From the NCBI GenBank assembly GCA_017958765.1, contig JAGDBY010000007.1, forward strand, positions 1-6,301: DNA of 6,301 nucleotides. Direction: 5' to 3'. A program made the translations under genes and the position numbers. Below the pieces are notes generated by a model. The model searched no databases. It was not told the origin of the DNA and worked only from the letters and a program-made list of their open reading frames with translations. This document shows, one piece after another, positions 1-5,679 of the stretch. The first letter of the stretch is position 1, and every line of letters starts with the position of its first letter. This DNA comes from Bacteroidales bacterium (GTDB lineage Bacteria; Bacteroidota; Bacteroidia; Bacteroidales; UBA932).

Positions 1-335
1 CCAGAATGCTCAGGGAATATCCGGATCTGAACGCAGAATGGCTCCTTTTAGGTGTCGGAAAGCCTTATAAAAACGGTATTGAAAAGCAGGAAATCGTCCC
101 CCTACCCACTCAGGAGCCAGATTTTGAGGACATGCCGGACTTTGAGGATGAGCCTGAGCAGCCAAGCTATCCGTCCCTGTTCTCACCTGAAGAACCAGCA
201 GCTGAAGCACCTGTAGAGACCGAAAGCAATAATATAGATAAGCAAGAGGAAATAATTGTAAATCAAAGTACTGATAAATCTAAAATAGACAAAATCATCA
301 TTTTGTACGACAACGGGACATACGAAGTGAGATAA
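1..335 (+). CDS. XRE-family (helix-turn-helix) transcriptional regulator, C-terminal part, 5' end outside the window
   Basis: The reading frame is open from the left edge, so the DNA-binding helices lie mostly outside the window; the ATG at 6 is unlikely to be the true start. What shows the family is the motif reading PDLNAEWLLLGVGKP near the beginning (residues 6-20 counted from that ATG), which in Bacteroidota XRE/Cro-CI-like proteins closes the HTH domain. It is followed by a proline- and glutamate-rich, probably disordered linker (about residues 28-82) that contains PDFED twice, and then by a short C-terminal segment, IDKIIILYDNGTYEVR, of a kind often seen at the end of such regulators (probably a beta hairpin). 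It lies 21 bases upstream of pyrD on the same strand, so it may share a transcript, but nothing shows that it controls pyrD. The target is unknown. The family call rests on a short motif. Confidence 0.7.
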   Translation, partial: RMLREYPDLNAEWLLLGVGKPYKNGIEKQEIVPLPTQEPDFEDMPDFEDEPEQPSYPSLFSPEEPAAEAPVETESNNIDKQEEIIVNQSTDKSKIDKIIILYDNGTYEVR

Positions 336-340
336 TTTCC

Positions 341-348
341 TATTTTTG
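341..348 (+). promoter_or_regulatory. Possible -7 promoter element (TATTTTTG) in front of pyrD
   Basis: The 21-base gap between the regulator and pyrD contains TATTTTTG, an exact match to the Bacteroidota -7 consensus TAnnTTTG. No TTTG is found 19-21 bases upstream where the -33 element should be, and transcription would begin only a few bases before the pyrD ATG. It is therefore a half-match that could be chance in an AT-rich gap. Confidence 0.22.
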
Positions 349-356
349 TACTTGTT

Positions 357-1403
357 ATGTACAAGTCAATCATACGCCCGCTCCTATTCCTCTTCCCGCC
401 TGAAGCAGCTCACGCTATCACCCTGAAAGGGCTCAGAATAGCCCGTAAGGTTCCGGGACTCAGGTCTCTGATCAAGCTTATTTACTGTGTAAAGTCCCCT
501 TCTCTGGAGAGGGAACTCTTCGGTATTAAGTTCAAAAACCCTGTCGGAATAGCGGGAGGACTCGATAAGAACGGCGATCACTACAACGATTTCGCCAATT
601 TCGGCTTCAGTTTCATCGAAATCGGCTCCATCACCCCCGAGCCTCAGGGCGGAAATCCGCGTCCCAGACTGTTCAGACTCCCTAAAGACAATGCTCTGAT
701 CAACAGAATGGGTATCAACAATCACGGCGTCCAGTATGCCGTCGACTACCTAAAGAAGAACCATAGAAAGATAATAGTGGCCGGGAACCTGGCTAAGAAT
801 GCCGACACCCCTAACAATCTGGCTTACAAGGACTACGAGAGAACATTCTCTATGCTGTACGACTTTGTGGACTTCTTCGTCCTCAATGTTTCCTGCCCTA
901 ATGTGGAGAATCTGACGGCCCTGCAGGAGATTGACACACTCTCCGATATTATCGACCGTCTGATCAACATACGCCGGTTTAACGACGATTCCAAGCCTAT
1001 TCTTATAAAGGTATCCCCTGACCTGACTAAAGAGCAGCTGGACGGCATTATCGAAATCTCGCTGCTGAGGGGTCTGGAAGGCATTGTAGCCACAAATACC
1101 ACAAACAGCCGTGACAGGATAGTCAATACCCCTAAGGCCGATGTGGAGAAGATCGGAAGAGGCGGTTTAAGCGGCGCTCCCCTGTTCGAGACCTCCCTGG
1201 AGTTTGTCAAATACATCCACGAAAAGAGCAAGGGACTGCTCCCGATCATTGCAGTCGGAGGCATTACAACACCTAAACAAGCACAGCAGATGCTCGACGC
1301 AGGTGCTTCACTTATAGAAGTTTACACTGGATTTATTTACAACGGTCCGGCGTTCGCAAAGAATATCATAAAGTACTTACAAAAAAATATGCTCAATGAC
1401 TAA
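357..1403 (+). CDS. pyrD: Dihydroorotate dehydrogenase (quinone), class 2
   Basis: Oxidises dihydroorotate to orotate, the fourth step of de novo pyrimidine synthesis, passing electrons through FMN to membrane quinone. The 348-residue length and N-terminal extension (residues 1-45, beginning MYKSIIRPLLFLFPPEAAHA) are typical of the membrane-associated class 2 enzymes and support the ATG at 357. The FMN/orotate-binding barrel follows: DKNG with Lys71, INRMGINN (from Ile115, Asn116), Lys218 in KVSPDL, ATNTT with Asn247/Thr248, GGLSG (269-273), VGGI (300-303) and YTGFIY (323-328). The active-site loop reads NVSCPN (177-182). The position of the catalytic base, Ser175 in E. coli PyrD, is Cys180 here, as in class 1 enzymes. 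No pyrK-like partner, which class 1B would need, is nearby. The gene overlaps cinA by 8 bases. Family assignment is very secure; class 2 is supported by the extension despite the cysteine. Confidence 0.95.
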   Translation: MYKSIIRPLLFLFPPEAAHAITLKGLRIARKVPGLRSLIKLIYCVKSPSLERELFGIKFKNPVGIAGGLDKNGDHYNDFANFGFSFIEIGSITPEPQGGNPRPRLFRLPKDNALINRMGINNHGVQYAVDYLKKNHRKIIVAGNLAKNADTPNNLAYKDYERTFSMLYDFVDFFVLNVSCPNVENLTALQEIDTLSDIIDRLINIRRFNDDSKPILIKVSPDLTKEQLDGIIEISLLRGLEGIVATNTTNSRDRIVNTPKADVEKIGRGGLSGAPLFETSLEFVKYIHEKSKGLLPIIAVGGITTPKQAQQMLDAGASLIEVYTGFIYNGPAFAKNIIKYLQKNMLND

Positions 1404-2700
1404 AGCATCCATTTGTACTATCGGCGACGAGATTCTTATCGGACAGATCATAGATACCAATTCTGCCTACATAGCAAGAGAATTAAACAAGCTGGGGGTC
1501 CAGATCAGATATATCCTCTCCATCGGAGACAACAGGGACGAGATTCTCTCCAATCTGACTAAATGCCTGCAGGATAGCGATATAGTTATAACCACCGGAG
1601 GCCTTGGACCTACTAAGGACGACATTACAAAAGAGTGTCTCGCTCAGCTCTCAGGAGCCACCAAACTTGTTGATTCTCAGGAACAATGGGCTATAAACAA
1701 AGCATTCTTCGAGAGAAGAGGCATCGAAGTTCTGGATATAAACAGGGCTCAGAGCTATGTTCCGGACACCTGCAGGGTGATTCCAAATAAACTCGGCTCC
1801 GCCCCTGTTATGGAATTCGTCCTCCCTGAAGAGAAGTTCGGGCATAAAACCGCCCTCTACGCTATGCCGGGCGTCCCTTTCGAAGCAATTGGGGCCCTTG
1901 GGGACGTTATGGAGAGCATCAAGAAAGAGTTCAGCCTGGAGGAGATTGTCCATAAGACTGTTCTCACCTACGGTATTCCTGAATCAGTGCTTGCAAAAAA
2001 GATAGAAAACTGGGAAAATGCCCTTCCTGAGTGGCTTAAACTGGCATATCTGCCAAGTTCAGTGCTGGGAGTAAGACTGAGACTCTCCTGCTACGGAGCT
2101 TCCGATCACTCCAGAATCAAGGTGATGGACGAGAGGATTTCACAGTTATACGATATTCTGGGCAATGCCATATACGGCACCGGAGAAGAGAGCCTTCAGA
2201 GCATTCTGCCAAGGCTTCTCAAATGCCCTCCTGACGCTGCATATCAGGAGACTCTGGCCGTAGCCGAGTCCTGCACGGGAGGCTATCTTTCACATCTGAT
2301 CACCTCGGTTCCGGGTTGCTCTGCATACTACAAAGGCTCAGTTACATCATATTCTAATGAGGTAAAAATTAATGTATTAGGTGTGCCTACCGAAATCATC
2401 GCTCAATATGGAGCGGTAAGCAGTCAGTGCGCCGAGGCGATGGCCAAAGGAGTCCTTACCGCGCTCGACACCGACTACGGTATCGCCACCACCGGTATTG
2501 CCGGTCCGGACGGAGGGACAAAAGAAAAACCCGTCGGTCTTTGCTGGATCGCGGCTGCGCATCGCAACAGAACAACGGGCTCTATGGAAGTGATCTCCAA
2601 GCAGCTTAACTATTCGAGCTCAAGGCAGGTGAACATAGAGCGTTTTGCCTCAAGTGCACTCAATCTGTTAAGACAGCTTATAGAGCAGCAACTATTTTAG
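1396..2700 (+). CDS. cinA: CinA: molybdopterin-binding-like domain fused to nicotinamide-nucleotide amidase
   Basis: Full-length two-domain CinA, 434 residues. The N-terminal MoaB/MogA-like domain (about 1-170) shows CTIGDEIL (7-14), TTGGLGPTKDD (66-76) and MPGVPFE (157-163). A middle segment ends with GTGEESL (261-267). The C-terminal PncC-type amidase domain (about 280-430) carries AESCTGG (290-296, presumed catalytic Ser292), TTGIAGPDGG (365-374) and KPVG (378-381). The known role of the C-terminal domain is deamidation of nicotinamide mononucleotide in pyridine nucleotide salvage; in some CinA proteins the N-terminal domain is an ADP-ribose pyrophosphatase. The name comes from competence-induced expression in streptococci, and nothing here suggests competence. 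The start codon lies inside the end of pyrD (shared ATGACTAA), pointing to translational coupling. The product is expected to be cytoplasmic. All key motifs are intact. Confidence 0.95.
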   Translation: MTKASICTIGDEILIGQIIDTNSAYIARELNKLGVQIRYILSIGDNRDEILSNLTKCLQDSDIVITTGGLGPTKDDITKECLAQLSGATKLVDSQEQWAINKAFFERRGIEVLDINRAQSYVPDTCRVIPNKLGSAPVMEFVLPEEKFGHKTALYAMPGVPFEAIGALGDVMESIKKEFSLEEIVHKTVLTYGIPESVLAKKIENWENALPEWLKLAYLPSSVLGVRLRLSCYGASDHSRIKVMDERISQLYDILGNAIYGTGEESLQSILPRLLKCPPDAAYQETLAVAESCTGGYLSHLITSVPGCSAYYKGSVTSYSNEVKINVLGVPTEIIAQYGAVSSQCAEAMAKGVLTALDTDYGIATTGIAGPDGGTKEKPVGLCWIAAAHRNRTTGSMEVISKQLNYSSSRQVNIERFASSALNLLRQLIEQQLF

Positions 2701-2706
2701 TTACAG

Positions 2707-3450
2707 CTATTCAAGTGGCCTTATCTTAACTGTAACATTATATCCTTCGAGCATCTTTACAAGCTCCTTCATCCCCTCCTGAGTATGGGTCGGGCCGAAG
2801 TGGTAAGGATAGAGAATCTTAGGTTCGAACATTGAAACAGCATTGACCGCCTGCTCGAAAGTCATAGTGTACGGCTGATTGACAGGAAGGAACGCTATGT
2901 CCACATTCTCTTTCTTAAGATCTTTCAGCTCGTCGATATCTTCGGTATCGCCCGGCACCAGCACCTTCATTCCGTCGAAATCGAACAGGTACCCGTTATT
3001 CTTAACAGGCGGGTGGAATCTGTAATTAGCCGGCTGATTGTGTGAAGGGACGGCTTTCACGCTGAATGAGGCCCCTGCAGGGCCGAATGAGCCGCTTTCT
3101 CCGTTCTTATATACAATTACCGTAATATCCTTGTTATCGGCCAGAGACTGCCCTACTTCTTCGTTGCAGATTACAACCGTGCCCTTCTTGGCGATTTCAG
3201 CCATAATCTTCCTGTCAAAGTGGTCTCCGTGACCGTGTGTATAGAATATGAAATCGGCTTTAGGAGCCCCTGCGAACTTAGCCTGAGCCTCTGCCGGATC
3301 CACATATATCACAGTCCCCTCGAAATCGAAGGCGACTGAACCGTGTGCGATAAAACCGATTTCCAGCGTCTTGCCGCTGTCGGTCTTATAAGTGTCTGTA
3401 ACAAAATTTCCCATAACCAGAGATAGTAAAACTGTCAAAAAGGAGAACAT
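2707..3450 (-). CDS. Metallo-beta-lactamase-fold metal-dependent hydrolase (UPF0173/UlaG-like), probably exported
   Basis: 247 residues. The metal-binding motif THGHGDH (71-77: His72, His74, Asp76, His77) is followed by the other expected ligands His137 (PSHNQP), Asp168 (VPGDTED) and His217 (YPYHFGP), so the binuclear site looks complete. An early HGS (36-38) and the FLPVNQPYTMT segment (187-197) match the small stand-alone hydrolases related to UlaG and UPF0173 rather than true beta-lactamases. The first 16 residues are strongly hydrophobic (FSFLTVLLSLVMGNFV), suggesting a signal peptide or membrane anchor, although it lacks the usual N-terminal lysines; Met13 is a possible alternative start that would remove it. 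The substrate cannot be read from the sequence. It begins 7 bases after the dipeptidase stop, so the two are probably co-transcribed, and it converges on cinA with a 6-base gap. Confidence 0.85.
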   Translation of the reverse strand: MFSFLTVLLSLVMGNFVTDTYKTDSGKTLEIGFIAHGSVAFDFEGTVIYVDPAEAQAKFAGAPKADFIFYTHGHGDHFDRKIMAEIAKKGTVVICNEEVGQSLADNKDITVIVYKNGESGSFGPAGASFSVKAVPSHNQPANYRFHPPVKNNGYLFDFDGMKVLVPGDTEDIDELKDLKKENVDIAFLPVNQPYTMTFEQAVNAVSMFEPKILYPYHFGPTHTQEGMKELVKMLEGYNVTVKIRPLE

Positions 3451-3457
3451 AATATTA

Positions 3458-4411
3458 TTATTTGATAACGTTATTCATAACTCTGAGGAAGTTTTCGCCG
3501 GCAATCAGGTTGATCTGATGCTCGCTGTAACCTCTTTTTCGGAGCTCAATGATGATTTTAGGCATCTTGCTGACATCCTCCAGGCCGACCGGGGTGATCT
3601 CGATGCCGTCGAAATCGGATCCGAGCCCCACGTGCTCCACTCCGACCAGGTCCACAACGTGGTCTATATGGTCCACAACCCGTTTATAGCTCGGCATCAC
3701 ATCCTGATACTTCTCATCCAGGAACGGAGGATAGAAATTGATCTGAATGACTCCTCCGCGCTCTGCAAGGGCCTCTATCATCTCGTCTGTCATATTGCGG
3801 TGGTGGTTGCAAAGCGCCCTGCAGCACGAGTGGGTGGCCACAACAGGCTGCTTAGAATAGGTCAGAACGTCATAGAATGACATATCGCTGATATGGGATA
3901 CGTCAATCAACATCCCGAGCCGGTTCATCTCCTGAACCACTTCCACTCCGAAAGGACTCAGGCCGCCCCACCTTTTGGTCTCAGTGGCGGCGCTGTCGCA
4001 GATCTCATTGTCGCCGTTGTGAGTGAGGGTCATATATCTTATTCCCATCTTGTAGAACAGTCTCAGAAGCGACAGGTCCCGCTGAATCGGGGCTCCATTC
4101 TCCATACCCATAAAGATGGATATCAAGCCTTTACGCTTGTTCTTCTTAGCCTCTGCTACAGATGTAGTCAAAGCCACTTTATCGGGATTGCTTTCTACAG
4201 CGTCGTACACTTTGGCTATCATTTCCAGAGCGCGGCGGGTAGATGCATCAGCCGAAAGTTCATTGGAGGTGTATATTGCGAAAAAGGAGGCGTCCACTCC
4301 CCCTCTCTTCAAACGGGGGAAGTCCACCTGACCCTCTTTTACGTTTTTAGAAAAGTCGGCGCCTTTGAGAAGCATCGAAGGGGCGTCGCAGTGTGAATCC
4401 AGGAGAAACAT
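3458..4411 (-). CDS. Dipeptidase of peptidase family M19 (renal/membrane dipeptidase family)
   Basis: Zinc-dependent hydrolase expected to cleave dipeptides, in this family including some with D-amino acids. At 317 residues it is a normal bacterial length. The family's metal ligands are visible in order: DSHCD (His7, Asp9), GMENG (Glu104, the bridging glutamate), DVSH (His173) and ATHS (His194), followed by Arg198/Arg205 and GSDFDG (264-269, Asp266). TLTHNGDNEICDS (128-140) and LIDVSHISD are also typical. There is no signal peptide or membrane segment, so despite the family name it should be cytoplasmic. The ATG at 4411 places the first metal ligand at residue 7, as expected. It is first in a two-gene minus-strand unit with the MBL-fold hydrolase and has a candidate promoter immediately upstream. 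The exact substrate is not determined. Confidence 0.93.
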   Translation of the reverse strand: MFLLDSHCDAPSMLLKGADFSKNVKEGQVDFPRLKRGGVDASFFAIYTSNELSADASTRRALEMIAKVYDAVESNPDKVALTTSVAEAKKNKRKGLISIFMGMENGAPIQRDLSLLRLFYKMGIRYMTLTHNGDNEICDSAATETKRWGGLSPFGVEVVQEMNRLGMLIDVSHISDMSFYDVLTYSKQPVVATHSCCRALCNHHRNMTDEMIEALAERGGVIQINFYPPFLDEKYQDVMPSYKRVVDHIDHVVDLVGVEHVGLGSDFDGIEITPVGLEDVSKMPKIIIELRKRGYSEHQINLIAGENFLRVMNNVIK

Positions 4412-4424
4412 TGCAAATACGGTT

Positions 4425-4455
4425 TTTGTAAATTTACTAAATATCGATAAATTCG
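4425..4455 (+). promoter_or_regulatory. Candidate Bacteroidota-type promoter for the RbsD/FucU-like gene
   Basis: A TTTG (4425-4428) is followed after exactly 19 bases by TAAATTCG (4448-4455), one base away from the consensus TAnnTTTG. This matches the -33/-7 layout of the Bacteroidota primary sigma factor. Transcription would start near 4460, leaving a leader of roughly 20 bases before the ATG at 4480. The region is AT-rich, so chance matches are possible. Confidence 0.5.
4428..4437. other. 10-base palindrome GTAAATTTAC in the divergent promoter region
   Basis: GTAAATTTAC is a perfect inverted repeat lying on the minus-strand -7 element and touching the plus-strand -33 element. A second, shorter palindrome, TATCGATA, is at 4442-4449. 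They could be an operator, but short AT-rich palindromes arise easily and no regulator gene is next to them. Confidence 0.25.
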
Positions 4456-4459
4456 CAAT
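4429..4459 (-). promoter_or_regulatory. Candidate promoter for the dipeptidase / MBL-fold hydrolase unit
   Basis: On the minus strand ATTG (4459-4456) is followed after 19 bases by TAAATTTA (4436-4429). Each element differs from the TTTG / TAnnTTTG consensus at one base. Transcription would start around 4422, about 10 bases before the dipeptidase ATG. The -7 element is directly adjacent to the -33 element of the opposing promoter, and vice versa, so the two would compete for the same DNA face. Confidence 0.38.
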
Positions 4460-4479
4460 AGATAAAATTACAATAAAGT

Positions 4480-4956
4480 ATGAACAAAAACAATTGGGAA
4501 GGCCAGCTTGAGGCTCTTATGCCGCTGCTGGGCCACAGAAACTGGATAGTGATAGCCGATATGGCCTATCCTCTTCAATCAGGAAACGGTATCACCACTC
4601 TTTTCGCCGACGAGCCATATACCAAAGTGGTTGCGAAAGTCAAGAGTATGATTGAGAAATATCCTCACGTTTTCGCCCATATCTACAGAGATAAAGAGCT
4701 CTCATACATCTCGGAAGAGATTATGCCGGGCATCGACGCCCTGCGCAGCGAGATGAACGCCATCTGCGGAAACGAAGCGGTCAGCATCCGCCACGAAGAA
4801 TTGATAGCCAAACTCGACCAGGCCGGCAAGCTGTACAGCGTAGTTATTATCAAAACTCCGCTCACAATGGCTTACACCACCACTTTTTTCGAGCTTGACT
4901 GCGCTTACTGGAGCGCCGGACAGCAGGAGAAGCTTAACGCTGCACTCTCTGTCTGA
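4480..4956 (+). CDS. RbsD/FucU-like protein (sugar pyranase/mutarotase fold), function uncertain
   Basis: 158 residues, no signal peptide or membrane segment. The strongest clue is LLGHRNWIVIAD (16-27), which lines up with the N-terminal motif of D-ribose pyranase RbsD and L-fucose mutarotase FucU: His19 and Asp27 are eight residues apart, like RbsD His20 and Asp28. Near the C-terminus AYTTTFFELDCAYW (131-144) sits where RbsD/FucU have their conserved tyrosine strand (Tyr132 here). Family members interconvert sugar anomers for uptake or catabolism. However, no ribose or fucose kinase, isomerase, transporter or regulator is in the window, and the middle and end of the protein differ from the classical members, so a sugar substrate is only an inference. 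It has its own candidate promoter, and its 3' end overlaps rlmB by 23 bases on the opposite strand. That it is a real gene is nearly certain; the family call is moderate. Confidence 0.65.
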   Translation: MNKNNWEGQLEALMPLLGHRNWIVIADMAYPLQSGNGITTLFADEPYTKVVAKVKSMIEKYPHVFAHIYRDKELSYISEEIMPGIDALRSEMNAICGNEAVSIRHEELIAKLDQAGKLYSVVIIKTPLTMAYTTTFFELDCAYWSAGQQEKLNAALSV

Positions 4957-5668
4957 CAGCCTCGTACATCACAATGGAAGCGGCTACTGACACGTTCAGA
5001 GAGCCGATAGAGCCAAGCATAGGGATCTTAGCGGATTCGGTACAAAGGGAAAGTATCGGCTGCGAGATCCCTTTTCCTTCACTGCCCATCACCACTGCCG
5101 TAGGCTTGGTGAAATCTATGTCGTAAATCTGTCTGTCGGTTTTCTCTGTGGCCGCCACAATCTGAAAACCGTTCTCCAGAAGATAATAGAGAGCCATTTT
5201 GAGATTGGTGGTCTTGCTGGTAGATATTCTCAGAAGAGCGCCTGCAGAGGCTTTAACGGCATCGGCATTGATCGCTGCGCCCCCTTTTGCAGGGACAATT
5301 ATACCGTCGACTGCTGCGCATTCTGCGCTGCGGGCAATCGCACCGAAGTTCCTCACGTCGCTCACTCCGTCAAGAAGGAAGAATAACGGGGCTTTTTTGG
5401 CCTTCAGAGCGTTTTCCACCATCTCCTCGAAAGGAACATAGTCAATCTGGGCCATATAGGCTACAACGCCCTGATGAGCGCCGTGCACCAGGCTGTTCAG
5501 TTTCTGAGCCGGTACGAACTGAAAGGCGATCTGCTTTGCGGTAACCAACTCCAACAGGTGTTTGAAGGCAGGCCCTTCCATACCCTGTTTCAAGAATACT
5601 TTCTCGATTTTCTTTCCGGATTCGACTGCCTCTATTACCGGGTGAATTCCATACAGATAATTATCCAT
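4934..5668 (-). CDS. rlmB: 23S rRNA (guanosine-2'-O-)-methyltransferase RlmB (SpoU/TrmH family)
   Basis: 244 residues, the usual length for RlmB/TrmH-group-3 proteins. An N-terminal L30e-like RNA substrate-binding domain (about 1-75, starting YLYGIHPVIEAV) leads into the SpoU knot domain. All three SpoU motifs are intact: motif 1 DGVSDVRNFGAIARSA (100-115, Asn107 and Arg113), motif 2 VMGSEGKGI (193-201, Glu197), and motif 3 IPMLGSIGSLNVSVAA (215-230, Asn225). Members use S-adenosylmethionine to methylate the 2'-OH of G2251 (E. coli numbering) in the 23S rRNA P-loop, close to the peptidyl transferase centre. Distinguishing RlmB from other SpoU enzymes such as those acting on tRNA relies on the N-terminal domain and overall resemblance. 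It starts 11 bases after the ABC-F stop, so the two are probably co-transcribed. Confidence 0.92.
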   Translation of the reverse strand: MDNYLYGIHPVIEAVESGKKIEKVFLKQGMEGPAFKHLLELVTAKQIAFQFVPAQKLNSLVHGAHQGVVAYMAQIDYVPFEEMVENALKAKKAPLFFLLDGVSDVRNFGAIARSAECAAVDGIIVPAKGGAAINADAVKASAGALLRISTSKTTNLKMALYYLLENGFQIVAATEKTDRQIYDIDFTKPTAVVMGSEGKGISQPILSLCTESAKIPMLGSIGSLNVSVAASIVMYEAVRQRVQR

Positions 5669-5679
5669 AGTTGTAAGTT

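Noticed and set aside
833..1264. 143-codon open frame on the minus strand opposite pyrD
   Set aside because: Antisense shadow of a strongly conserved enzyme; no recognisable motif.
2700..2736. Inverted repeat GTTACAG ... CTGTAAC (7 bases each arm, 23-base loop) across the cinA / MBL-hydrolase junction, considered as a bidirectional terminator
   Set aside because: Short AT-rich stem, long loop and no T-tract on either side; most of it lies within coding sequence. Not better than chance.
3465..3474. Palindrome ATAACGTTAT near the dipeptidase stop codon, considered as an operator for the MBL-fold hydrolase gene
   Set aside because: It encodes the last codons of the dipeptidase and is not accompanied by promoter elements.
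3392..4396. Long open frames on the plus strand opposite the dipeptidase (162 and 167 codons)
   Set aside because: They are antisense to a gene with a complete set of M19 motifs, resemble no known family, and contain low-quality translations typical of shadow frames.
4949..4959. CTGTCTGACAG symmetric sequence in the rlmB / RbsD-like overlap, considered as a terminator hairpin
   Set aside because: The arms are separated by a single base, so no proper loop can form, and there is no T-tract.
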